From: Proteobacteria bacterium DTSAM18
GTDB taxonomy: Bacteria; Myxococcota_A; UBA796; GCA-2862545
Direction: 5' to 3'
NCBI GenBank assembly: GCA_028767165.1
Contig: JARACJ010000001.1
Location: forward strand, 496,001 to 560,000
DNA length: 64,000 nt
Of this stretch, positions 1 to 8,195 are shown one piece after another. The notes under the pieces are model-generated. The model ran no database searches, had not been told where the DNA came from, and worked only from the letters and a program-made list of their open reading frames with translations. Every line of letters begins with the position of its first letter. Positions within the stretch are counted from its first letter, which is position 1. The position numbers and the translations under genes are program-made.

Positions 1-500
1 CCCCGTTCCTGGAGCCCCGCCCGCCCTTCGACTTCGAGGACGGCGCCGACTCCCTGGCCATCAGCGGGCACAAGTTCCTCGGCAGCCCCATGCCCTGCGG
101 CGTGGTGGTGGCCAAGCAGCGCAACGTCGATCGCATCGCCCGCTCCATCGCCTACATCGACAGCCTCGACACCACGATCACCGGCTCCCGCAACGGCTTC
201 ACGCCCCTGTGGATGTACTGGCGTCTGCACAGCCTCGGCGAGGAGGGTCTGCGCCGGCGCGTGAACACGGGCCTGGACAACGCCGCCTGGCTCCTGGAGA
301 CTCTGCAGGCCCACGGCATCGAGGCCTGGCGCAACCCGAACGCCCTCACGGTGATGTTCCCCGCGCCGTCCAAGGCCATCATCGACCGGTTCCAGCTGGC
401 CACACACAACGGCTGGTCCCACGTGATCTGCATGCCGGGCGTCGAGCGTGAACATCTGCAGGCCTTCGTGACGGCCATCACGGAGCAGGAGGAAGCATGA
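1..500 (+). CDS. Histidine-decarboxylase-like PLP-dependent group II decarboxylase, 3' part
   Basis: The reading frame is open from the window edge (codons from base 3), so the N-terminus lies outside. The first residues carry the PLP-lysine motif SGHKF followed by LGSPMPCGVV, which is typical of PLP-dependent bacterial histidine decarboxylases. The remaining 130 or so residues are the small C-terminal domain. The family decarboxylates histidine to histamine in the cytoplasm. The substrate is inferred from motif similarity; other group II decarboxylases share the lysine motif. Its stop overlaps the start of the ACT-domain gene (ATGA at 497-500), so the two are probably translated together. 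Confidence 0.8.
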   Translation, partial: PFLEPRPPFDFEDGADSLAISGHKFLGSPMPCGVVVAKQRNVDRIARSIAYIDSLDTTITGSRNGFTPLWMYWRLHSLGEEGLRRRVNTGLDNAAWLLETLQAHGIEAWRNPNALTVMFPAPSKAIIDRFQLATHNGWSHVICMPGVEREHLQAFVTAITEQEEA

Positions 501-934
501 ACAAGCGTTGGCTGTCTGCGTTCGCAGCAGACCGGGAAGGCATCATGGGCGAGCTGCTCTCCTTCCTCCGCACCGAAGGCATCACCGTGGGCACCGTGCA
601 CGCCCACTCGGTCGAGGGCGATCTGCACGTGGCCATGGAGGTCACCCCCTACGACGACGCCCTGAGGGCCCTGCGGCGCACCGAGTTCACCGCCGTGTCC
701 GACGAGGTCGTGCTCATCCAGCTCGAGGACCGTCCCGGCGCCCTGGCGTCCGTGGCCGCCCGTCTGGCCGACGAGAACGTCAACATCCGCGGCATCTCCA
801 CCCTCAAGCGCTACCCGAACGGCCTCGGCCTGGTGGCGGTGGCCGTGGTGGGCGACGAGCTGAACGCCGCCCGCGGCGTGCTGTCCGACCTGCGGGTGCT
901 GGTGCGTGAGGAGATCGCCCCGCAGTCCTCCTGA
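497..934 (+). CDS. ACT-domain protein coupled to the decarboxylase
   Basis: This 145-residue protein has two ACT-like halves. The first (about residues 5-65, beginning with the ADREGIMGELLSFL stretch) is degenerate. The second (about 68-138) has the classic LEDRPGALASVAARLADENVNI pattern split over strand and helix. ACT domains bind amino acids and act allosterically. The ATGA overlap with the decarboxylase gene suggests this protein senses an amino acid and regulates that enzyme or its pathway. That role is inference; no catalytic motif is visible. Confidence 0.8.
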   Translation: MNKRWLSAFAADREGIMGELLSFLRTEGITVGTVHAHSVEGDLHVAMEVTPYDDALRALRRTEFTAVSDEVVLIQLEDRPGALASVAARLADENVNIRGISTLKRYPNGLGLVAVAVVGDELNAARGVLSDLRVLVREEIAPQSS

Positions 935-1038
935 TGGTGACGCCCTGACGTCGCGCTAGGGATCGTGCTCCTCCTCGTCCACGAGGCTCGCCTTCGGGGC
1001 TCGTCTACGAGGGCACATCCCGTCAGCGGAGGCACGTC

Positions 1039-1500
1039 ATGCGCTACGTCACCGTCGAGCGCCGCATCGCGGCACCCAGGGAGCAGGTCTGGCCGGAGGT
1101 CTCCGAGCTGCCGGCCGTGCTCCACTGGCACCCGACCATCACCAAGGTCGACCTGATCGGCTCCGAGAGCCACGGGGAGGGCGCGGCCCGGGTGTGCACC
1201 TTCGAAGACGGCTCCCACGTGCGGGAGGAGGTCATCAAGGAGAAGGCGGGGGAGCACCTGGATATCGCCATGTCGGAGTACTCCTTCCCGGTGGACGACA
1301 TGAAGGCCTCGATCCACCTCACGCCGGAGGAGGACGGCTCACGGGTCTCCTTCACGCTGGCGTTCGAGCCCCGGTGGGGTGCCATCGGCAAGGCCCTGGC
1401 GAGCCTCGTGATGATCCCGAAGATGCGCAAGACGCTCGCATCGGTGCTCGAGGGCCTCGACGCCCACGTGACCGGTCAGGCGCCCCTGGGGGTGAGCTGA
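1039..1500 (+). CDS. SRPBCC (START/Bet v1-like) family protein
   Basis: The 153-residue protein starts with the typical SRPBCC opening: a basic strand, APREQVWPEVSEL, then a W-containing helix. It ends in an amphipathic C-terminal helix. The fold encloses a hydrophobic ligand cavity; members are polyketide cyclases, aromatase-like proteins or lipid-binding proteins. No ligand can be deduced. A GGAGG at 1027-1031 supports this start. The gene stands alone, about 100 bp after the ACT gene and convergent with the lipoprotein gene at 1579-2151. Confidence 0.75.
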   Translation: MRYVTVERRIAAPREQVWPEVSELPAVLHWHPTITKVDLIGSESHGEGAARVCTFEDGSHVREEVIKEKAGEHLDIAMSEYSFPVDDMKASIHLTPEEDGSRVSFTLAFEPRWGAIGKALASLVMIPKMRKTLASVLEGLDAHVTGQAPLGVS

Positions 1501-1578
1501 CGGTCACGGACGACAACCCGAGCTTGGGACAAGCCCCTCGGAGGCCATCCGGTCGCCGGGGGGCTCTGTCGTGACGGC

Positions 1579-2151
1579 TCAGGGATAGTCGTCGAAGATC
1601 TCGTCGACCCCGTCGCGCAGGCGGGTGTCCAGATCACCGGGGCAGTCCAGGACCTCCTCGAGGACGCCACCGAAGACCACCTGGTCGATGTCCGGATCGG
1701 CGAGGCCGATCACGACGGTGCCCACCGTGTACTCGATCTGGATCGGATCGTAGAACGCGCAGGGATCCCAGCCCCAGCCCCACCATCCCCACCAGTAGCC
1801 GCCGTTGCAGACCCACTCGATGGTCGTCTCCGTGTCGGTGAAGAACAAGTTGAACGCCCACAGGTCGGGCGCCTCGGCGTCGGGGTCGACCTCGGTGAAT
1901 CCGAGGGCGTCCATGTTGCGCCGGATCTGCTGGTTGACCTTCCCGAGGTTGGTCTCCACGTCGCTCGGGATGTCCAGCTGCACATCGGGGGGGACGTCGT
2001 CCCCGGTGAGGATCGCGTAGGTGCCGTAGCTCTCGAAGGGGGCGTTGGCGGACTGTTTCGTCTCCACGCGGCTGCAGTCGCCCACCTGGTCGATGCGGTT
2101 GTTGCAGGCCGGCAGCAGCAGGGGCAGCGCGAGGAGGGACAGGTACCTCAT
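1579..2151 (-). CDS. DUF4136-like lipoprotein
   Basis: The start at 2151 is chosen because it gives MRYLSLLALPLLLPAC, a clear lipoprotein signal with Cys16, and has a GGAG site 5 bp upstream. The open frame continues further upstream but without a signal. The mature protein (about 175 residues) has the YGTYAIL...Q(I)RRNMDALGF pattern seen in DUF4136 envelope lipoproteins. A Trp/Gly-rich patch (GGYWWGWWGWGW) lies in the middle, and the C-terminus has acidic residues. Function is unknown. The family assignment rests on pattern recognition only. Confidence 0.7.
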   Translation of the reverse strand: MRYLSLLALPLLLPACNNRIDQVGDCSRVETKQSANAPFESYGTYAILTGDDVPPDVQLDIPSDVETNLGKVNQQIRRNMDALGFTEVDPDAEAPDLWAFNLFFTDTETTIEWVCNGGYWWGWWGWGWDPCAFYDPIQIEYTVGTVVIGLADPDIDQVVFGGVLEEVLDCPGDLDTRLRDGVDEIFDDYP

Positions 2152-2353
2152 GGGGGCTCCGAAGGTCGGGAAGGAAGGGGGTCGACATGGGGATCGGCGG
2201 GGGCGCCGGGGGAGGGGATCGGGACCGTTCCGTAGGGCCCGCCAGGGGGCGTTCCGGGTCGACGCCGCATGATCCTTTTGTGCAAGGGCTGTGAACTGCT
2301 TCCGGGGGAGGGTCACCAGACGCGATAATGACGACCCCTCAGGAGGAACGAAC

Positions 2354-4516
2354 ATGCGAACCGTCATCACCCTGGCGCTCATCGGCGCCCTGGCAGGCTG
2401 CACCAGCACCGTGGAGCCCACTGCCGACAACCCCGATCAGGTCACCGAACAGGAGCGAGCCGTGGTCGCGAACGAGAGCAACGTGCTCCTGGCCGAGTGG
2501 ACCGGCCCCTACGGTGGCGTGCCGCCGCTGGACAAGGTGGAGATCGCCCACTTCCAGCCCGCCATCGAGCAGGCCATGGCCGACTACCTGGCCGAGATCG
2601 ACGCCATCGCCAACAACACCGAGCCCGCCACCTTCGAGAACACGATCGTGGCCATGGAGCGCACCGGCAAGAGCCTCGACCGGGTGATGACCGTCTACGG
2701 CATCTGGAACAGCACGATGTCCGGCCCCGAGATGCAGGCCATCCAGGCCGAGATGGCCCCCAAGCTGGCCTCCCTGTCCGACAAGGTCTACCAGAACGCC
2801 AAGCTGTTCGAGCGTATCGAGACCGTCTGGAACAGTGAGGAGAAGGCCGGCCTGAACGCCGAGCAGCAGCGCCTCGTGTGGCTCAACCACAAGAACTTCG
2901 TGCGCTCCGGCGCCAAGCTCGGTGGTGAGCAGAAGGAGCGCCTCGCGGCCATCAACCAGGAGCTCGCGTCGCTGTACACCAGCTTCGGTCAGAACCTGCT
3001 CAAGGACGAGGAGACCTGGGTGGTCATCGACTCCGAGGAGCAGCTCAAGGGCATGAGCGCCGACTACATCCGCTCCGCCGCCGCCGCCGCCACCGAGCGC
3101 GGCCTCGAGGGCAAGTGGGCCGTCGTCAACACCCGCTCCTTCGTCGATCCCTTCCTCACCTACGCCGAGGACCGCGGCCTGCGTGAGCAGGTCTGGAAGG
3201 CCTTCGTCAACCGTGGCGACAACGGCGGCGAGACCGACAACAACGAGAACATCTCCAAGATCCTGGCCCTGCGCGCCGAGCGTGCCAAGCTGCTGGGCCA
3301 CGAGACCCACGCCCACTGGCGCCTCGAGGACGCCATGGCCGGCACCCCCGAGAACGCCATCGCCCTGATGGAGTCCGTGTGGCCCGCCGCCGTGGCCCGC
3401 GTGGAGCAGGAGGTCGGTGACCAGCAGAAGGTGGCCGACGCCGAGGGCGCAGGCATCACCATCGAGCCCTGGGACTACCGCTTCTACCAGGAGAAGGTGC
3501 GCAAGCAGCGCTACGACCTCGATGCCACCGAGGTCAGCCAGTACATGCAGCTCGAGAAGCTCCGTGAGGCCATGTTCTGGGCCGCCGGCGAGATCTACGG
3601 CCTGCAGTTCGCCCAGGTGAGCGACGTGCCCGTGCACCACGAGGACGTGCGTGTGTGGGAGGTCAAGGACGCCTCCGGCAAGCACGTGGGCCTGTGGTAC
3701 TTCGACCCCTTCGCCCGCTCCGGCAAGCGCTCCGGCGCGTGGATGAACGCCTACCGCAGCCAGAGCCGCTTCGATGGCGAGGTCACCACCATCGTCTCGA
3801 ACAACAGCAACTTCGTGAAGGGCGCGCCCGGCGAGGCGGTGCTCATCTCCTGGGACGACGCCTCCACGCTGTTCCACGAGTTCGGCCACGCCCTGCACGG
3901 CCTGCTCTCGAACGTGACCTACCCGAGCCTGGCCGGCACCGCCGTCGCACGCGACTACGTCGAGTTCCCCAGCCAGATCAACGAGCACTGGCTGGCCACC
4001 CCCGAGGTGCTCTCCAAGTTCGCCCTGCACGTGGAGACGGGCGAGCCCATCCCCGACACCCTCGTGAAGCGCATCGAGGAGGCCGGCACCTTCGGTGAGG
4101 GCTTCGCCACGGTCGAGTACCTGGCATCCGCCCTGGTCGACATGAAGCTGCACCTGGCCGGTGACCGGCCCATCGATCCCGACGCCTTCGAGAAGGAGAC
4201 GCTGGGTGAGCTGGGCATGCCCGAGCAGATCGTGATGCGTCACCGCACCCCGCAGTTCGCCCACGTCTTCTCCGGCGACGGCTACTCCGCCGGCTACTAC
4301 AGCTACCTGTGGTCCGACACCCTCACCGCCGATGCGGCCGAGGCCTTCATGGAGGCACCCGGCGGCATGTACGACAAGGACGTCGCGAAGAGCTTCGTGG
4401 ACAACATCCTGTCGGTCGGCAACACCGTCGACCCCGCCGAGGGCTTCAAGGCGTTCCGGGGTCGTGAGGTGAGCACGTCGGCGCTCATGCGGAAGCGGGG
4501 TTTCCCTGTCAAGTGA
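2354..4516 (+). CDS. M3-family zinc metallopeptidase, lipoprotein (oligopeptidase / Dcp type)
   Basis: This 720-residue protein has the M3 zinc site HEFGH at residues 508-512. The third ligand is probably Glu537 in VEFPSQINEHW, and the conserved C-terminal HRTPQFAHVFSGDGYSAGYYSYLW region follows. The family cleaves short peptides. The start at 2354 gives MRTVITLALIGALAGC, a lipobox with Cys16, and an AGGAGG at about 2341. The enzyme is therefore probably tethered to the cell envelope, as in other lipoprotein Dcp-like peptidases. The last codons and the TGA lie inside a perfect 16-bp hairpin (4504-4538). Confidence 0.93.
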   Translation: MRTVITLALIGALAGCTSTVEPTADNPDQVTEQERAVVANESNVLLAEWTGPYGGVPPLDKVEIAHFQPAIEQAMADYLAEIDAIANNTEPATFENTIVAMERTGKSLDRVMTVYGIWNSTMSGPEMQAIQAEMAPKLASLSDKVYQNAKLFERIETVWNSEEKAGLNAEQQRLVWLNHKNFVRSGAKLGGEQKERLAAINQELASLYTSFGQNLLKDEETWVVIDSEEQLKGMSADYIRSAAAAATERGLEGKWAVVNTRSFVDPFLTYAEDRGLREQVWKAFVNRGDNGGETDNNENISKILALRAERAKLLGHETHAHWRLEDAMAGTPENAIALMESVWPAAVARVEQEVGDQQKVADAEGAGITIEPWDYRFYQEKVRKQRYDLDATEVSQYMQLEKLREAMFWAAGEIYGLQFAQVSDVPVHHEDVRVWEVKDASGKHVGLWYFDPFARSGKRSGAWMNAYRSQSRFDGEVTTIVSNNSNFVKGAPGEAVLISWDDASTLFHEFGHALHGLLSNVTYPSLAGTAVARDYVEFPSQINEHWLATPEVLSKFALHVETGEPIPDTLVKRIEEAGTFGEGFATVEYLASALVDMKLHLAGDRPIDPDAFEKETLGELGMPEQIVMRHRTPQFAHVFSGDGYSAGYYSYLWSDTLTADAAEAFMEAPGGMYDKDVAKSFVDNILSVGNTVDPAEGFKAFRGREVSTSALMRKRGFPVK

Positions 4517-4538
4517 GCCAACGGCTCACTTGACAGGG
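4504..4538 (+). terminator. Perfect hairpin containing the stop codon of the M3 peptidase gene
   Basis: The 16-bp arms at 4504-4519 and 4523-4538 are perfectly complementary with a 3-nt loop. The TGA stop (4514-4516) lies within the left arm. No long T-run follows. It may act as a terminator or 3' stabiliser. It ends 5 bp before the first structured repeat unit. Confidence 0.6.
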
Positions 4539-4542
4539 TAGA

Positions 4543-5642
4543 CGGCCAGGGACGCCCGGGCGCGCCCGGTTCGGCGTCGCTTCGGTCGGGCCGACCGGAA
4601 GGTCGGCCTCTCCCTTGCTCCTTGCCCCGCGCGCACCCGGACGTCCCTGGCCTCGGGTGTGCGGCTGAAGCTACGCCCTGGCATTGCTTTCGCGGCCTTG
4701 CGGCCTGTGAGCGTGGTGCCGGGGCGGCCTCACGTTTGGGAAGGGGGGCCCGCTGCGGCCGCTGACGCACGCACAGCCCTTCGTCGCTTTGCTCCTCGTT
4801 CTGCAAGTTGGACGACACGGCCAGGGACGCCCGGGCGCGCCCGGTTCGGCGTCGCTTCGGTCGGCCCGACCGGAAGGTCGGCCTCTCCCTTGCTCCTTGC
4901 CCCGCCCGCACCCGGACGTCCCTGGCCTCGGGTGTGCGGCTGAAGCTACGCCCTGGCATTGCTTTCGCGGCCTTGCGGCCTGTGAGCGCGGTGCCGGGGC
5001 GGCCTCACGTTTAGGAAGGGGGGCCCGCTGCGGCCGCTGACGCACGCACAGCCCTTCGTCGCTTCGCTCCTCGTTCTGCAAGTTGGACGACACGGCCAGG
5101 GACGCCCGGGCGCGCCCGGTTCGGCGTCGCTTCGGTCGGCCCGACCGGAAGGTCGGCCTCTCCCTTGCTCCTTGCCCCGCGCGCGCCCGGACGCCCCTGG
5201 CCTCGGGTGTGCGGCTGAAGCTACGCCCTGGCATTGCTTTCGCGGCCTTGCGGCCTGTGAGCGCGGTGCCAGGGCGGCCTCACGCCCGAGTAGGGCAGGT
5301 CGCTGCGGCCGCTGACGCACGCACAGCCCTTCGTCGCTTCGCTCCTCGTTCTGCAAGTTGGACGACACGGCCAGGGACGCCCGGGCGCGCCCGGTTCGGC
5401 GTCGCTTCGGTCAGCCCGACCGGAAGGTCGGCCTCTCCCTTGCTCCTTGCCCCGCGCGCACCCGGACGCCCCTGGCCTCGGGTGTGCGGCTGAAGCTACG
5501 CCCTGGCATTGCTTTCGCGGCCTTGCGGCCTGTGAGCGCGGTGCCGGGGCGGCCTCACGTTTGGGAAGGGGGGCCTGCTGCGGCCGCTGACGCACGCACA
5601 GCCCTTCGTCGCTTCGCTCCTCGTTCTGCACGCACGGCAGCG
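4543..5642 (-). repeat. Tandem array of four 275-bp units, each with one structured repeat element
   Basis: The motif CGGCCAGGGACGCC recurs at 4543, 4818, 5093 and 5368, exactly 275 bp apart, and the last unit decays near 5630. Each unit contains one element of the dispersed structured family: 4544-4693, 4819-4968, 5094-5243 and 5369-5518, with the presumed RNA strand being minus. Units differ by scattered substitutions, mainly near unit positions 120-125 and 205-235, and differences inside the long stem keep pairing possible. Open frames run through the array on both strands, but they are compositional shadows without ribosome binding sites, and the array is gene-free. Confidence 0.9.
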
Positions 5643-5780
5643 GCCTCGCTGGTGGTGGTGGTCGTGGGTGGCGCTGGAACGTGACGCCGTGGGCGTGCCT
5701 TCGGCACGCACGTCTTGCGGCTGCGGGCCTGCCGGCCCTTCGCCGCTTTCGCTCCTTCGGGGCATTCGCCCCTTCGTAGT
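5643..5780. other. Gene-free GC-rich spacer with small hairpins
   Basis: Between the 275-bp array and the short-repeat cluster there is no convincing gene. A small hairpin, GCGTGCCTTCGGCACGC, lies near 5693-5710. Further GGGC...GCCC palindromes and GAAGGGGC-type runs follow up to 5780. Confidence 0.5.
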
Positions 5781-6075
5781 GGGGGGTCAGACCGCAAGCT
5801 GTTATATCTTTCCGGTAGTTGGGTAGTGGGGGTCAGACCGCAAGCTGTTATATCTTCCCAGTAGTCGGGGTCAGACCGAAAGCTGTTATATCTTCCCAGT
5901 GGGCAGTGGGGGTCTGACCCCCCTGGGCGCTTCTGCTAGATATAACAGATTGCGGTCTGACCCCCCTTTTGGGTAACAGCTTGCGGCCTGACCCCCCTGG
6001 CTGCTAGATATAACAGCTTGCGGTCTGACCCCCTTTCCTTTTTAGATATAACAGCTTGCGGTCTGACCCCCCTTT
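5781..6075. repeat. Cluster of seven GGGGTCAGACCGCAAGCTG-type repeats in both orientations
   Basis: A unit of about 26 bp reads GGGGTCAGACC, then GCAAGCTGTTATATCT. It occurs forward at about 5783, 5829 and 5867. It occurs in reverse complement at about 5938, 5973, 6005 and 6043. Spacers are 10-45 bp. A GGGGGTCTGACCCCC palindrome sits between the two groups at about 5908-5922. The A/T-rich TTATATC tail contrasts with the surrounding DNA. The pattern resembles REP-type intergenic repeats; no associated transposase gene lies in the window. Confidence 0.9.
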
Positions 6076-6198
6076 CCCCCTTCTTGACCCCCCCCCTTTC
6101 TGGACTCGCGGCTTCGGGCCTTCCGGCCCTGCGCCGCGTTCGCTGCACCGCATCCTCCCCATCTGTCGGATCGGTGGCGGCATGCCGATGCCCTCCCC

Positions 6199-6870
6199 AT
6201 GATCCGCGCCCTGTTCATCACCGGCACCCTCGCGGCCGCCCTGCACATCCTGGGACTTCCCGCCCAGGCCCACCTGCAGGCCTTCCTGGCCGCGCTGCCG
6301 GTGCTCTGCATGGGGCTGTGGGTCCTGTTGATGGCCCGTCCACCGCTGCGGCTGCCGGTGGGGGTGGGGTACCTGCTCATGGCGCTCAGCGAGTTCCTCG
6401 ACGCCTGGCCCGCGGGAGACCTGTACATTTCCCTCATGGTGTGTCTGCTGGCGGGGTACCTGCTCATCGTCGTGGGCCTCACACGCAGCGATCCCGTGCC
6501 CAGGCTGTTCCGGGCCGCACCCTTCGCCCTGTGGGCCGTGATCTACGGAGTGTGGATCCTCCCGGTCGTGGGGGAGCGGGCCGGGTGGGAGTTCGCGTTC
6601 ATCGTCAGCAGCTGCGTGCTCATGTGGCGGGCGTCGGCCCGGTGGGAGGTGCGCGGTGGAGGGCTCGTGCTGCTCGGTGCCCTGATGCTCGGGCTGTCCG
6701 ATGGCCTGCTGTGGGCCACCCACGAGTTCCGCCATCCCGTCCCTGGCGCGAGGTGGCTGCTGCCGCTCACCTCCCTCGCCGGACAGGTCCTGATGGCCCT
6801 CGGCGTGGTCGTGGCCACCGACCGGCAGGAGGAGCAGGTGCCCCACGTGGTGGCGTCCCACCAGGTGTGA
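6199..6870 (+). CDS. YhhN-like (TMEM86/lysoplasmalogenase family) membrane protein
   Basis: The 223-residue protein is almost entirely hydrophobic, with about seven or eight membrane segments and short loops. Acidic residues lie at helix ends (LMALSEFLDAW and LGLSDGLLWATHE) in places where YhhN proteins carry conserved acids. The family includes lysoplasmalogenases, which cleave the vinyl-ether bond of lysoplasmalogens; activity here is inferred only. No clear ribosome binding site precedes the ATG. The ORF begins directly after the repeat-rich region. Confidence 0.65.
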   Translation: MIRALFITGTLAAALHILGLPAQAHLQAFLAALPVLCMGLWVLLMARPPLRLPVGVGYLLMALSEFLDAWPAGDLYISLMVCLLAGYLLIVVGLTRSDPVPRLFRAAPFALWAVIYGVWILPVVGERAGWEFAFIVSSCVLMWRASARWEVRGGGLVLLGALMLGLSDGLLWATHEFRHPVPGARWLLPLTSLAGQVLMALGVVVATDRQEEQVPHVVASHQV

Positions 6871-6988
6871 GGCCCTCTCGTCAGCAACCGTCACGACCCC
6901 GGCGCGCCGCGTAACGGGCTACCCCTGCCGTACGACCATGACGGCGGGACCGGTGTTCCGCCGGTTCCGTGCACAGGAGGAGCCTTCC

Positions 6989-7600
6989 ATGCGATCCTTC
7001 CCCAGAGCCCTGCTCGTGACCCTCACCGGCGCGCTGGCCGTTCTGGCCTGCGTGGACGCCCGCGAACCGGCGGGTGAAGGCAGGGGAGACAAGGCCGAGC
7101 AACAGGCCCCCTCCAGCGCCAAGGACGACGCCATGCCCCGTGATCCCGCCCTCGATCCGACCATCGACCCCATGACCCTCACCGACGCCGAGTGGAAGGC
7201 CATCCTCACCCCCGAGCGCTACCACGTGCTCCGGCAGGCGGGCACCGAGCGAGCTGGCACGGGCCCGTACCTCGAGAACGAGGAGAAGGGCGCCTACCAC
7301 TGCGCCGGCTGCGGCCAGAAGCTCTACGACGCCGACCACAAGTTCCACTCCGGCTGCGGCTGGCCTTCCTTCTTCAAGGAGGTCGAGCCCGGCGCCATCA
7401 CCACCCACCGCGACACGAGCCACTTCATGGTCCGCGAGGAGATGCGCTGCGCCCGCTGCGGTGGCCACCTCGGCCACATCTTCGCCGACGCCCCCGACCA
7501 GCCCACCGGCAACCGGCACTGCGTGAACGGCACGGCGCTGATCTTCGTGCCCGAGGGCGCGGACGTGAACGAGGTGCTGCGGGCGGATCGGAAGAAGTAG
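6989..7600 (+). CDS. msrB: Peptide-methionine (R)-S-oxide reductase, lipoprotein form
   Basis: The start at 6989 gives a signal ending in LAVLAC and follows an AGGAGG by about 8 bp, so the enzyme is probably lipid-anchored in the envelope. After a 50-residue linker comes a complete MsrB domain. It has two CxxC zinc pairs (CAGC and CARC), the SGCGWPSF substrate loop, and the catalytic Cys178 in GNRHCVNGTAL. MsrB reduces methionine-R-sulfoxide in oxidised proteins. The envelope location fits repair of oxidised surface proteins. Confidence 0.93.
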   Translation: MRSFPRALLVTLTGALAVLACVDAREPAGEGRGDKAEQQAPSSAKDDAMPRDPALDPTIDPMTLTDAEWKAILTPERYHVLRQAGTERAGTGPYLENEEKGAYHCAGCGQKLYDADHKFHSGCGWPSFFKEVEPGAITTHRDTSHFMVREEMRCARCGGHLGHIFADAPDQPTGNRHCVNGTALIFVPEGADVNEVLRADRKK

Positions 7601-8195
7601 GGCGAGCCCCATGGGGCCATGAGGCCATGAGGCCATGAGGCCATGAGGCATGAATCGTGAACCGTGAGGCCATGAATCATGAATCGTGAACCGTGAGGCC
7701 ATGAATTCCGAGGCCCCTGAATCGTGAGGTCATGAATCACGGAACCCGGCTCCTGGATCCATGACCCTTGGATCACACGTCCCGGTGCCTGGATTCGTGG
7801 GTCGTGATCCAGGGCCTCGTGCTCATGCTACATGGTCTCATGCTCATGCTTCATGTTCATGCCTCATGCTCATGCCTCATGCTCATGCTTCATGGCCTCA
7901 TGTTCATGCCTCATGCTCATGCTTCATGGCCTCATGTTCATGCCTCATGCTCATGCTTCATTTCCTCATGCTCATGCTCATGCTCATGCTTCATGACCCG
8001 AGCCTCCTGCCCTCCTGCCCTCCTGGCCTCCTGGCCTCCCGGCCTCCTGGCCCTCGTGCCCCGATGTCACATCCCTTCCCATCTGGTCCCACGCCGTGCT
8101 GCATGGGTCCCGCATCGGCTACACTCGCCCCGTCCGGGACGGACAGGTGACGGCATGAGGGCCGCCCTGGTGCCGATCCCGCCAGGAGGCTCCAC
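7601..8195. repeat. Low-complexity region of ATGAGGCC and GGCCTCATG/CTCATG repeats
   Basis: Bases 7610-7745 are built from short direct repeats such as GAGGCCAT and GAATCGTGAACCGTGAGG. Bases 7815-7995 are built from the complementary words (GGCCTCATG, TCATGCTCATGCTTCATG). Bases 8000-8060 are CCTCCTGG repeats. The two halves are roughly inverted, so single strands could fold back on each other. The frames read through here are repeat artefacts. The last 130 bases lead to the prolyl oligopeptidase start and must contain its promoter, but no clear -35/-10 pair is evident. Confidence 0.85.

Noticed and set aside
2339-4264. 641-residue open frame antisense to the M3 peptidase gene
   Set aside because: It is Gly/Val/Leu-rich shadow coding caused by high GC at third positions of the real gene. 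It has no domain and no ribosome binding site.
4671-5765. Open frames of 80-190 residues inside the 275-bp array
   Set aside because: They repeat with the unit, exist on both strands, and have no ribosome binding sites.
5781-6075. CRISPR array
   Set aside because: Repeats occur in both orientations, spacer lengths vary from 10 to 45 bp, and no cas gene is near.
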